Source: Sapria himalayana (Eukaryota > Streptophyta > Magnoliopsida > Malpighiales > Rafflesiaceae). From it: a stretch of 64,000 nucleotides of DNA. This document shows positions 26,898-40,740 of this stretch, in pieces. The stretch lies in the NCBI GenBank assembly GCA_029783825.1, contig JAREIK010012234.1, positions 1-64,000 of the forward strand. The letters are read 5' to 3'. The notes below the pieces were generated by a model. It did no database searches. It worked only from the letters and a program-made list of their open reading frames with translations, and was not told the origin of the DNA. Each line of letters starts with the position of its first letter. The first letter of the stretch is position 1. The translations under genes were made by a program, and so were the position numbers.

Positions 26898-29800
26898 AAA
26901 TAAATTATTTTAATTATTTAGTATAATTTTTATTTTTATTTTAATTATTTATCAGTTTATTTTTATAGAAATATTAATTACAAAATAAATTATTAGTGGG
27001 AAATATCTAATTTAACTTAAACCGGTATATCCTAAATAAAAGAATAAATCTCATTTTTTTTACATTTTAATTTTGAATATTCAAATTTAATTATTTATTT
27101 GTTTATTTTTATATAAATATTAATTACAAAATAAATTATGAGTTTATTTTTATATAAAATATTTTTTATCAAAATAATATAGATAAACATTTTAAAAGAA
27201 GAAAAAATTTCAAAACAAAAAATTATTATAAAGTAATATATTTTGCTTTGCTTTTGAATCATTTTAGGTTTTGTAAATATATTTTAATTGATATCTATCT
27301 TATTAATAATAGTTATTAATTTATTTTTTTTTGATCATTATTAGAATATTAATCAATAAAAATGTTTATATTGAATTTATATGATATATAAATATAATGA
27401 TTATTATGACTAAATATTATATTCACTTTTGAAAAAAAATTTAAAATTATTATATTTTAAAAGTTTATAACCTTTGAAAATTTGAAAAAATAAAAAAATT
27501 ATTTTATTTATTATTTCATTGTTTAAATAAAACCTATACACCAGTAAATGCCTAAACACTTAAATCACTAAACTACAAAATCCCGATACCCTTATATAGA
27601 TAATCCTTTAAACTGATATACACTAAATAATAATTAATAAATCTCATTTTTATTTGTTTTCATTATAATTTAAAAAAATTATTTTGATTTTTTATTTTTT
27701 ATTTGTATATCTGTATTAATTATAAAATAAATTATTAGTTAAAAATATAATTTATAAAAATTATTTTTCATCAAAAAATAGATAAGCTTATAAAAAGAAT
27801 AAAAATTTAAAAACAAATAATTATTATTTAGTAATATATTTTTCTTTGCTTTTGAATAATTTTAGGTTTTGATATTATATTTTAAGTAATATCAATCTTA
27901 TTCATAATAAATTTTTAATTTATTTTTTGATAATTATTAGAATATCTATCAATAAAATTATTTATATTGAATTTATTTGTAATATAATTATTATGATTAT
28001 TATAAATAAATATTGTATTCACTTTTGCAAAAAATTTAAAAATTATTATATTTTCAAAAGTTATAACCTTAAAAAATGAGAAAAAATAATAAAAATAAAT
28101 TTTTTGATAATTTATTTTTTAAATAAAACCTATAGATCATTAAATGATTACTTACTTAAATCAGTAAGCTCATAAACCCCTAAATCACTAAATGCATATA
28201 CCTTTTAATAGCTATATTTTACTTATTAAATAATAAATCTCATTTAAATTTCTATTTATTATAATTTTAAATATTCATTTTAATTATTTAGTTTAATTTT
28301 TTAGAAATATTAATTCAAAATAAATTTCGATTGAAACAAGAAATATTTAACTAATTTATATTTAATCAAAAAAAATATAAGCTTATAAAAAGAAGGAAAA
28401 TTTAAAAATTATATATTATTATTTAGTAATATATTTTGATTTGATTTTGAATCATTTTATGTTATGTAAATATAATTTAATTAATATTTATATTATTTAT
28501 AATAGTTTATTAATTAAATTTTTGATCATTATTATAATATAATCATTAAAATTATTTATATTGAATTTATATGATATATAATTAGTAAGATTAATATAAT
28601 TATACATGGTATTCACATTTCAAAAAAGTTTAAAAATTATTTTATTTTCAGAGGTTTATAACCTTTGAAAATCATATAAAATCAAAAAAAAAATTTATTT
28701 TTATTATATAAATAAAAACTATAAACTACTAAATGAATAAAAACATAAATTGCTAAACTCCTAAACGACACAACCCCTAAATTAACAATCCATTAAACCA
28801 GTATACCAAATATAATAAATCATAAATGTTAGTTTAATTTGTATTCTTTCTAATTTTAAAAATTCATTTCAATTATTTATTAATTTATTTTTATAGAAAT
28901 ATTAATTGCAAAATAAATAAAGAGCGAGACAAATATAATTTTAATAATTTATTTTTAATCAAAAAATTAATATAAGCTTATAAAAAGAAGTAAAAAATTA
29001 AAAACAAAAAATTATCATTTAGTAATATATTTTACTTTGAATTTGTATCATCATAGGTTTTGCATTTATATTTTAATTGCTATCAATCTTATTAAAAATA
29101 GTTTATTAATTTATTTTTTGATCATTATTATAATATCTATAAATAAAATTACTTATTTTAAATTTAAATGTCTTATAAATATTAAGATTATTATAACTAA
29201 ATATTATATTTACATTTGAAAAAAATAAAAAAATTATTTTTTTTTCAAAGGTTATAAACTTCAAAAATGATAAAAAATCTCAAAAATAATTTTTTTATTA
29301 TTTTGTTCTTTAAATAAAACATATAAACCACTAAATGCCTAATAATTTAAATATATAGTCTCATTAATCCCAAAACTTCCATAATACTTAAACCATTAAA
29401 CTTATATAACCCAAATAATAAATAATAAATTGCAAATTATTTGTAATCATTATAATTTTAAATATTCATTTTAATTATTTATTAGTTTATTTTTGTAGAA
29501 ATATTAATTACAAAATAAATAATGAGTGAGACATATAATTTAAATATATTATTTTTTATGAAAAAATAAGCTTATAAAAATAAACAAAATTTCAAAAAAT
29601 AAAAAATTTTTTTTAGTAATATAATTTTCTTTGATTTTGAATTATTTTGGGTTCTGCAAATATAATTTTAATAAATATATATCTTATTAATAATAGTTTA
29701 TTAATTTATTTTTCGATCATTTAATAATATATATTAATAAAATTGTTTATATTAAATTTACATCAAATATAATTATTAAGATTATTATAACTATGTATTG

Positions 29801-32800
29801 TATTCTTATTTTAGAATGATTAAAAAATTATTATATTTTCAAAGGTCATAACCTTTGAAAATCACGAAAATTCATAAAAATAAATTTTTTGTTATTTCAT
29901 TGATTAAATAAAAACTATAAACACATAAATGTGCAAACATATAAATCAATAAACTTTTTAACCCCAAAACCACAAAAAACTTAAACCATTAAATAGGTAT
30001 ACCCTAAATAATAAATCATATATCTTTTTTTATTAGTATTCATTATAATTTTAAATATTCATTTTAATTATTTATCAATTTATTTTTATAGAAATATTAA
30101 TTACAAAATAAATTATTATTTGACAGATATAATTTAAATAATTTATTTTTCATCAAAAAAATATATATGCTTATAAAATGAGGCAAAATTTTTAAAATAA
30201 AAAATTATTATTTAGTAATATATCTTATTTTGATTTCGAATCATTTTAGATTCTACAATTATATTTTAATTTATATCATTCTTATTAATACTAGTTTATT
30301 AATTTATTTATTGATCATTATTATAATATCTTTTCATAAAATTATTTATATTTAGATTACATTATATATAATTATTAAGATTATTATAACTAAATATTAT
30401 ATTCACATTTAAAAAAATTTAAAATTATTATATTTTCAATGGTTACAATTTTCAAATTTTAAAAAAATTCAATAATTAAATTTTTTGTTTTTTAATTCTT
30501 TAGATAATAACTATAAATCACTAAAGGTCTAAACACTTAAATCACTAAACTCCTAAACCCAAGAACACCTAAATACTTAAACCATTAAACCGGTATATCC
30601 TTAATAATAAATAATAAATCTCAATTTTATTTGTATTCATTATAATTTTAATTAATTATTTTAATTATTTATTAGTTTATTATTAAAGAATTATAAATTA
30701 CAAAATAAATTATGAGTAAGCCAAATTATTTTAAATAATTTATATATAATAACAAAAATATAAAGTTATAAAAAAGCAAATCATTAAAAAAAATTATTAT
30801 TAAGTAATATATTTTACTTTGATTTTGAATAAATTTAGATTTTGCAAATATATTTTAAATAATATCTATATTATTACTAATAGTTTATTAAATTTTTTTT
30901 TGATCATTATTATAATATCTAGCAATGTAATTATTTATATTGAATTTAAATGACTTAATTATTAAGATTTTTATAACTAAATATTATATTTACATTTGAA
31001 AAATTTTAAAAATTATTATATTTTCGAATGTTATAACCTTCGAAAATTAAAAAAATAATATAAATAAATTGTTTGTTATATCATTGTTTAAATAAAACTT
31101 ATAAACCACTACATGGCTATCACTTAAACCTCTAAACTCCTAAACAAAAAAGCCTCTAAATAATTAAACTTTTAACCTCGTAAACCTTAAATATAATTTA
31201 AATAATTTATTAAAATATTAATTATAAAATAAATTATGAGTCATACAAATATAATTTAAATAATTTATTTTTCATCAAAAAAAAATATAAGCTTATAAAA
31301 AGAAGCAAAAACTAAAAAAAAATTATTATTTAGTAATAAATTTTACTTAGATTTTGAATATTTTTAGGTTTTGCAATTATATTTTAATTTATATCTATCA
31401 TATTAAAAATAAAATATTAATTTATTTTTTGATAATTGATATCATATCTATAGATAAAATTGTTTATATTTAGTTTATATTATATGTAATTATAATGATT
31501 ATTATTACTAAATATTGTATTCACATTTTTAAAAATTTTAAATTTATTATATTTTAAAAGGTTATAACCTTTGAAATTATGAAAAAAATATCAAAAATAA
31601 TTTTTTTGTTATTACATTTTTTAAATAAAACCTATAAACCACTAAATGCCTAAAAACATAAATCGCTTAAGTCATAAACGAAATAACCTCTAAATACTTA
31701 AAATATTAAACTGGTATACATTAATAATAATTCATAAATCTCATATTAATTTTTATTCAGTATAATTTTAAATTTTTATTTAATTATTTATCAGTTTATT
31801 TTTATAGAAATATTAATTACAAAATAAATTATTAGTGAGACAGATCTAATTTAAATTGGTCTAGTATACCCAAAATAATAAAGAATAAATCTCAATATTA
31901 TCTTTTTCATTGTAATTTTAAATATTGATTTTAATTATTTATTTGTTTATTTTTATATAAATATTAATTAATAAATAAATTATAAGGTAGACAAATATAA
32001 TTTATATAAATTAATTTTCATCAAAAAAATATGGATAAATTTGTAAAAGAAAAAAAAATTCAAAACAACAAATTATTATATAGTAATATATTTTGATTTC
32101 TTATGAATCATTTTGGGTTTTTTTATTATATTTTAATTGATATCTATCTTATTAATAATAGATTATTAATTTATTTTTTGATCATTTTAAGAATATTTAT
32201 CAATAATTTTGTTTATATTGAATTTATATGATATATAAATATAATGATTATTATAACTAAATATTGAATTAACATTTGAAAAAAATTTAAAAATTATTAT
32301 ATTTTCAAAGGTTATAACCTTTGAAAATATCAAAGAATAATAAAAATAAATATTTTGTTATTTTAATTTTTAGGTAAAATCTATAAACCACTAAATGCAT
32401 ACACAGTAAAATAAGTAAACTCCTAAGGTCCGTATTGTCTAAATTCATAAACCATTAAACTGCTATATATAACTTAATAATTAAGTAATCTTTTTTTATT
32501 TCAATTTATTATTATTTTAAATATTCATTTTAATTATTTATAAATCTATTTTAAAGTAATATTTATTACAAAATAAATTATGAGTGCAACAAATATAATT
32601 TAAATAATTTATTTTTAATCAAATAAAAATATACGCTTATAAAAGAAGTAAAATTTTAAAAATTAAAATTATTATCTAGTAATATTTTTTACTATTATTT
32701 TGAATCAATTTGGGTTTTGTAAATATATTTTAATTCCTATCTATCTTATTATCCATAGTTTATTAATTTAATTTTTGATCATTATTATAATATCTATCAA

Positions 32801-35800
32801 TAAAATTGTTTATATTGAATTTATATGATATATAATTATTAAAATTATTATAACTAAATATGGTATTCACATTTCAAAAAATTTTAAATATTATTAAATT
32901 TTCAAAGGTTATAACCTATGAAAATGAGAAACAATTACAAATTTTTTTTTGATATTTTATTGTTTTAATAAAACCTATAAACCACGAAATGCCTAAAAAT
33001 ATAAATCGCTAAATTCCTAAATGAGAAAACTTTTTAATACATAAACTATTAAATTGGTATACATTAATAGTAAATCATAAATCTCATTTTATTTTTATTA
33101 AGTATACTTTAAAATTTTTATTTTAATTATTTATCAATTATTTTTATAGAAATATTAATTACAAAATAAATTATCAGTGAGACAGATATAATTTAAATAA
33201 TTTATTTTTCATTAAAACAAATATATGTGCTTATAAAATGAGGCAAAATTTTTAAAATACAAAATTATTATTTAGTAATATATCTTATTTTGATTTTGAA
33301 TCATTTTAGATTCTACAATTATATTTTAATTTATATCATTCTTATTAATACTAGTTTATTAATTTTTTTATTGATCATTATTATATTATCTATTAATAAA
33401 ATTATTTATATTTACTTTATATTATATATAATAATTAAGATTATTATAACTAAATATTATATTCAAATTTAAAAAAAATAAAATTATTATATTTTCGAAG
33501 GTTATAACCTTTGAAAATTTAAAAAATTAAAAAAATTAAATTTTTTTTTAATTCTTTAGATAATAACTATAAATCACGAAAGGTCTAAACACTTAAATCA
33601 CTAAACCCCAAAACACCTAAATACTTAAACCATTAAACTAGTATATCCCAAATAATAAATAATAAATCTCAATATTATTTGTATTCATTATAATTTTAAA
33701 TATTCATTTTTATTATTTATTAGTTTATTTTTATAGAATTATAAATTTAAAAAAAATTATGTGGAAGACATATAATTTAAATAATTTAGTTTTAATAACA
33801 TAAAATATAAACTTATAAAAAGAAGCAAAACATCAAAAAAATTATTATTTAGTATTATATTTAACTTTGATTTTGAATAAATTTATGTTTTTCTAATATA
33901 TTTTAAAAAATATCTATCTATTTAATATTAGTTTATTAATTTATTTTTTGATCATTAATATAATATCTATCAATATAATAGTTTATATTGAATTAACATA
34001 ATATATAATTATTAAGATTATCATAACAAAATATAGTATTCACATATAAAAAAATTTAAAAATTGTTATATTTTCAAAGGTTATAACCTTCAAAAATGAG
34101 AAAAAAAAACAAAAATAAATTTTTTGTTACATCATTGTTTAAATAAAACTTATAAACCTTTAAATGCCTGAATACATAAATCTCTAAAATCCTAAACCCT
34201 GAATCCCCTGAATACCTAATCCTTTAAACTCGTAAACCTTAAATATAATTTATATAATTTATAGTAATATTAATTACAAAATAAATGATAAGTGACAAAT
34301 ATAATTTAAATAATATATTTTTCAACAAAAAAATATATAAGCTTATAAAATAATGCAAAAACTAAAAAAAAAATTTATTTAGTAATAAATTTTACTTTGA
34401 TTTTGAATAATTTTAGGTTTATTAATTATATTTTAATTTATATCTATCATATTAATAATAGTTTATTAATTTATTTTCTGATAATTGATATAATATTATT
34501 AATAAAATTGTTTATATTAAGTTTATATTATATATAGTTATAATAATTATTATTACTAAATATTGTATTCACATTTTTAAAAAATTTTAAAATTATTATA
34601 TTTTCAAATGTTATAACCTTTGAAAATATGAAAAAATATAAAAAATAATTTTTTTATTATTTCATTTTTTGAATAAAACCTATAAACCATTAAATGCCTT
34701 AATACTTAAATCAATAACTTCTAAATCTCGAAAACCCTAAATAGATAAATTTTCTAAACACGTATATCCTAAATAATAAATAATAAATCTCATTTTTATT
34801 TTTTTCATTATAATTTTAAATACTCATTTTAATTATTTATTTGTTTATTTTTATATAAATATTAATTACAAAATAAATTATAAGTTATACAAATATAATT
34901 TATTTAAATTATTTTTCCACAAAAAAATATAGACAAACATAATAAAAGAAGAAAAAAATTAAAAACAAAAAAATATTATATACTAATATATTTTGCTTTG
35001 TTTCTGAATCATTTTATATATTGTAATTATAATTTAATTGATATCTAACCTATTAATAATAGATTTTTAATTTATTTTTTTATCATTATTAGAATATTTA
35101 TGAATAGAAATGTTTATATTGAATTTATATGATATATAAATTTTATAAATATTATAATTAAATATTGTATTCACTTTTGAAAAAAGTTTTAAAATTTTGT
35201 TATTTTCAAAGATTATAACCTTTGAACATGTTAAAAAATAAAAATAATATTTTTTATTTATTTTTTCATTGTTTAAATAAAACCTAGAAACCAATAAATG
35301 CCTAAACACTTAATTCACTAAACTACAAAATCTTGATACCCCTATATAGATAATCCATTAAACAGGTATACCCTAAATAATAATTAATAAATCTCATTTT
35401 TATTTGTTTTCATCATAATTTAAAAAATTCATTTTGATTGTTAAGTTTTATATATATATATATATATATATTAATTATAAAATAAATAAAGAGTTAAAAA
35501 TATAATTTATAAAAATTATTTTTCATCAAAAAATAGATAAGCTTATAAAAAGAATAAAAATTTAAAAAACAAATAATTATTATTAAGTAATATATTTTGC
35601 TTTGCTTTTGAATCATTTTAGGTTTTGATATTATATTTTAAGTAATATCAATCTTATTCATAAAAAATTTTTAATTTATTTTTTGTTAATTATTTGAATA
35701 TCTATGAATAAAATTGTTTATATTGAATTTATATGATATATAATTATTATGATTATTATAAATAAATATTGTATTCACTTTTGAAAAAAAATTAAAAATT

Positions 35801-36573
35801 ATTATATTTTCAAAGGTTTATAATCTTAAAAAATGAGAAAGAATACAAAAAATAAATTTTTTGATATTTCTTTTTGAAATAAAACCTATAGACCACTAAA
35901 TGTTTACTTACATAAATCAGTAACTCATAAAACCCAAAACCCCTAAATACATAAATCTTATAATAGCTGTATACTACTTAATAAATAATAAATCTCATTT
36001 TTATTTCTATTTATTATAATTTTAAATATTCAATTTAATTATTTATATTTTAATTTTTAGAAAAATTAATTACAAAATAAATTTCGAGTGAGACAAATAT
36101 TATTTAAATAATTTATTTTTAATCATATAAAAATATAAGAATATAAAAAATGGAAAATTTTAAAAATTAAATATTATTATTTAGTAATATATTTTTTTTT
36201 GATTTTGAATCATTTTGTGTTTTGTAAATATATATTTTTTAATATTTATATTATAAATAATAGTTTATTAATTTAATTTTTGATCATTATTATAATATCT
36301 ATCATTAGAATTATTTATATTGAATTTATAAGATATATAATTAATAAGATTAATATAATTATACATGGTATTCACATTTCAAATGATTTTAAAAATTATT
36401 TTATTTTTAAAGATTATAACCTTTCAAAATCAAAAAAAAATCAAAAAAAAAATTATTTTTATTATATAAATAAAACCTATATACCACTAAATGCCCAAAA
36501 ACATAAATTGCTAAACTCCTAAACGACAAAACCCCTAAATAATCGATTCATTAAACTGTTATACCTTATATAG
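26898..36573 (-). repeat. AT-rich satellite, block 2b (- orientation)
   Basis: Inverted monomers have palindromes near 27463, 28059, 28653, 29250, 29844, 30441, 31029, 31560, 32310, 32907, 33500, 34079, 34609, 35211, 35815 and 36412. Read on the minus strand, the run 29,844-28,059 repeats the subtype order seen at 1492-3286, 39,948-38,202 and 57,070-58,930, with the second subtype of the series lost. The 531 and 530 bp steps (31,029-31,560 and 34,079-34,609) are the same short-unit subtype as 13,374-13,906. The stretch next to the element contains the truncated-monomer joint also found to the left of copies 1 and 4. No gene is seen. Confidence 0.92.
35449..35470. repeat. (TA)n microsatellite
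   Basis: A pure TA run of about 11 dinucleotides at the same monomer position as the runs near 22,190 and 52,710, flanked by TTAATTATAAAATAAAT. It lies in the monomer subtype whose octamer tract reads CCCCTATATAG on the + strand. Confidence 0.85.
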
Positions 36574-37060
36574 TTATTGGGCAATTGTGCTTGCACAGTA
36601 GTGAGATTGAGATACAGAAACACAGAAATAACATAAAACAAGCAATATATATATCCCAATTCAGCAACCATTCATGATATAATCAAAAAACGAGAAATAA
36701 TCACCGAAAATAACATGGTTCGCTAGTCGCTCAGTACGACTAGCTAAATCCACCAGAAAATACTTATGCATTACAGATTAAAGCAATAGAAATGTCATAG
36801 AGTATGCAGCACACAGAATGGTCATGATAAATTACACAAAGAGAAGAGAGAGAGAAGATGAACAGTTCCATGAGTCCCTAAATAGCCACCCAAAAATAAA
36901 ATTAAAAAACATTTTATATTAAAATTTCTCTCAGTTATTGTGCTACTGCTGCATCCCCGGCCTCTTAATATTTCCTTTCCTGCACTTAGATGAAAATATT
37001 AAAATAGAATAAATATTTGGTTATACAAACAGATTATCAAAAAATAAATTACATATAAAG
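36574..37060 (-). mobile_element. Solo LTR-like insert, plant Ty1/copia type
   Basis: About 490 bp of non-satellite sequence occurs once in the window. Sense appears to be the minus strand. Read that way it has GGAGGCC-poor unique sequence, then CTATTTAGGGACTC (TATA-like), a CT-rich run (complement of GAGAAGAGAGAGAGAAG near 36,842), GTGGATTTAGC and GCGAACCATGTT. Between the last two lies a perfect 7 bp hairpin stem. It ends with T-rich words and TGCAAGCACAATTGCCC. From memory of the family, plant copia LTRs share the order TATA-like box, GTGGA...hairpin...GAACCACGT, T-rich U5. I see no primer-binding site, internal genes, or clear target duplication (TATAG to the left and TAAAG to the right differ by one base). 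Ends are therefore approximate, and a truncated LTR is possible. The insert interrupts a rearranged joint between two monomer subtypes. Confidence 0.55.
36723..36743 (-). other. Hairpin in the LTR-like insert
   Basis: CTAGTCG and CGACTAG form a perfect 7 bp stem around a 7-base loop. The stem sits between the GAACCATGT-like and GTGGATTTAGC-like words of the minus strand. This is where plant copia LTRs usually carry a short inverted repeat, and it is one reason for the LTR call. Confidence 0.55.
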
Positions 37061-40000
37061 CAATAATAAATCTTAAATCTCATTTTAATTTGTATTTATT
37101 ATAATTTTAAATATTCATTTTAATTATTTATTAGTTTATTTTTATAGAAATATTTATTACAAAATAAATTATGAGTGGGACAGATATAATTTAAAAAATA
37201 TATATGCATATAAAATAAGTAAAAATTTAAAAATTAAAAATTGTTATCCAGAAATATATTTTACTATAATTTAGAATCAATTTGGGTTTTGTAATTATTT
37301 TTTAATTAATATCTATCTTAATATCAATAGTTTATAAAATTAATTTTGATCATTATTATAATATATATCAATATAATTGTTTATTGAATTTAAATGATAT
37401 ATAATTATTAATAATATTATAACTATGTATTGTATTCACATTTAAAAAAATTTTAAATATTATTATATTTTCAAAGGTTATAATCTATTAAAATGACAAA
37501 AAAATTCTAGCAAATATTTTTGATATTTTATTTTTTTAAATAAAATGTATAAACCACTAAAAGCCTAAAAACATAAATCGGTAAAATCCTAAATGAAAAA
37601 ATCTTTAAATCCTTAAACCATTAAACTGGTATACAGGAATAATAAATAATAAATCTCATTTTAATTTTTATTCAGTATAATTTTAAATTTATATTTTAAT
37701 TATTTATCAGTTTATTTTTATAGAAATTATTAGTGAGACAGACCGATTTTAAATTAAAACAGTATCCGTAAATAATAAATAATAAATCTCATTTTTTTTC
37801 ATTATAATTTTAAATATTCATTTTAAATATTTACTTGTTTATTTATATATAAATATTAATTATAGACAAAATGTTGCTAAACAAAAATAAATTTTATAAA
37901 TTATTTTTCATCAAAAAATTTTAGATAAACTTTTAAAATAAACAAAATTTTCAAAACAAAAAATTATTATATAGTAATATATTTTGATTTGCTTCTGAAT
38001 CATTTTAGGTTTTGTAAATCTATTTTAATTGATATCGGTCTTATTAATAATAGATTCTTAAGTTTTATTTTCATTATTATTAGAATATTTATCAATAAAA
38101 ATGTTTATATTGAATTTATATGATATATAAATATAATGATTATTATAACTAAATATTCTTTTCACTTTTGAAAAAAATTTAAAAATTAGTATATTTTCAA
38201 AGGTTATAACCTTAAAAAATGAGAAAAAATAATAAAAATAAATTTTTTGATATTTCATTTTTAAATAAAACCTATAGATCATTAAATGCTTACTTACTTA
38301 AATCAGTAAGCTCATAAATCCCGAAACCCCTAAATACATAAACCTTTAAACAACTATATACTAATTAATAAATAATAAATCTCATTTTTATTTCTATTTA
38401 TTATAATTTTAAATATTAATTTTAATTATTTATAGTTTAATTTTTTAGAAAAATTAATTACAAAATAAATTTCGAGTGGTACAAATATTATTTAAATAAT
38501 TTATTTTAATAAAAAAATATAAGCTTATAAAAAGAAGGAAAATTTTAAAAATTAAATATTATTATTTAGTAATATATTTTGATTTGATTTTGAATCATTT
38601 TATGTTATGTAAATATTTTTTAATTAATATTAATATTATTAATAATAGTTTATTAATTTAATTTTTGATTATTATTATAATATTTATCATTAAAATTATT
38701 TATATTGAATTTATATTATATATAATTAGCAAGATTAATATAATTATACATGGTATTCACATTTCAAAAAATTTTAAAAATTATTTTATTTTCAAAAATT
38801 ATAACCTTTGAAAATCAGAAAAAATCAAAAATAGAATTTTAAATTTTTATTATATAAATAAAACCTATAAACCACTAAATAATCAAACCATTAAACTAGT
38901 ATACCATAAATAATAAATCATAAATCTCATTTTAATTTGTATTCATTATAATTTTAAATGTTCATTTAAATTATTTATCAGTTTATTTTTTATAGAAATA
39001 TCAATCACAAAATAAATAATGAGTGAGACAAATATAATTTTAATAATTTATTTTTAATCAAAAAAAATAAGCTTATATAAAGAAGTAAAAATTTAAAAAC
39101 AAAAAATTATTATTTAGTAATATATTTTACTTTGATTTTGAATCATTATATATAGGTTTTGCAATTATATTTTAATTACGATCAATCTTATTAATAATAG
39201 TTTATTAATTTATTATTTGATCTTTTTTATAATATCAAACAATAAAATTACTTATATTCAATTAAAATATCTAATAATTATTAAGCAATTATGACTAAAT
39301 ATTATATTTACATTTGAAAAAAAAATTTAAACTTATTATATTTACAAAGGTTATAACCTTCAAAAATCATAAAAAAACACAAAAATAATTTTTTATTATT
39401 TTATTATTTAAATAAAACTTATAAACCACTAAATTATTAAACATTTAAATCTCTAGACTCCTAAACCCAAAATCCCCTTAAATACTTAAACCATTAACAC
39501 TATATCACCTAAATAATAAATAATAAATCTCATTTTTATTTGTATTCATTATAATTTTAAATATTCATTTTAATTATTTTTTAGTTTATTTTTATAGAAA
39601 TATTAATTACAGAATAAATAATGAGTGAGATAGATATAATTTAAATAAATTATTTTTTATGTAAAAAAAATTAAGCTTATAAAAATAGAAAAAATTTTAA
39701 AAATTTTAAATTTTATTTAATAATATAATTTACTTTGATTTTGAATTATTTTGGGTTCTGCAAATATATTTTAAATAATATCTATCTTATTAATAATATT
39801 TTATTAATTTATTTTTTGATCATTATTATAATATATATTAATACATTTTTTTATATTGAATCTACAACAAATATAATTAATAAGATTATTATAACTAAGT
39901 ATTATATTCATATTTTAGAACTTATATAAAATTATTATATTTTTAAAGGTTATAACCTTTGAAAATCACGAAAATTCATAAAAATAAAATTTTTGTTATT

Positions 40001-40735
40001 TCATTGATTAAATAAAACCTATAAACACGAAAATGTGTAAACATATAAATTAATAAACTCTTTAACCCCAAAACCACAAAAAACTTAAACAATTAAATAG
40101 TTATACCCTAAATAATTAATAATAAATCTCATTTTTATTAGTATTCATTATAATTTTAAATATACATTTTAATTATTTAATAGTTTAATTATATAGAAAT
40201 ATAAATAAAAAAATGAATTATTATTGAGACAAATATAATTTAAATAATTTATTTTTCATCAAAAAATATAGATGCTTATTAATGGCTACAAAAATTTAAA
40301 AATTTAAAATTAATATTTAGTAAAATATTTAACTTTGATTTTGAGTCATTTTAGGTTTTGCAAATATATTTTAAACAATATTTATCTTATTAATAATTGT
40401 TTATTATTTTTTTATGATCATTATTATAATTAATATCAATAAAATAGTTTATATTGAATTTATATTATATATAATTATTATGATTATTATAACTTCAAAT
40501 TGTATTCACTTTTCAAAAAAAAATTAGAAATTATTATATTTTCAAAGGTTATAACCTTCAAAAATGAGAAAAGATAACAAAAATAAATTTTTTGTTATTT
40601 TATTTTTTATATAAAACCTATAAACCACTAAATGACTAAATACTAAAATGACTAAACTCCTAAACTCCGTAGCCCATAAATACTTAAAACATTAAATTAG
40701 TATAGTCTAAATAATAAATCATAAATGTTAGTTTT
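37061..40735 (-). repeat. AT-rich satellite, block 2c (- orientation)
   Basis: Inverted monomers have palindromes near 37476, 38202, 38797, 39339, 39948 and 40547. Read from 40,735 downward on the minus strand, the series repeats the subtype order at 887-3,286. The TTCGTGATTTT-signature monomer is at 39,948, and the TAAGTAAG-signature monomer is at 38,202. The 38,797 monomer is shortened because part of its octamer tract, near 38,880, is missing. The 726 bp step 37,476-38,202 includes an extra partial monomer. No gene is seen. Confidence 0.92.
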
Positions 40736-40740
40736 ATTAG
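40736..40740. other. Strand-switch junction 2 (block 2 to block 3)
   Basis: The inverted satellite ends at TTAGTTTTATTAG, the complement of the CTAATAAAACTAA box seen near 17,925. The + satellite starts with ATTAGATCTATC, matching 52,976 onward. The five bases ATTAG belong to both sides. Such microhomology is typical of end-joining or template switching. Confidence 0.8.

Noticed and set aside
19861..40740. One giant hairpin or palindrome formed by blocks 1 and 2 or 2 and 3
   Set aside because: Subtypes on the two sides of each junction do not mirror one another in order, so the blocks are inverted relatives and not arms of one palindrome.
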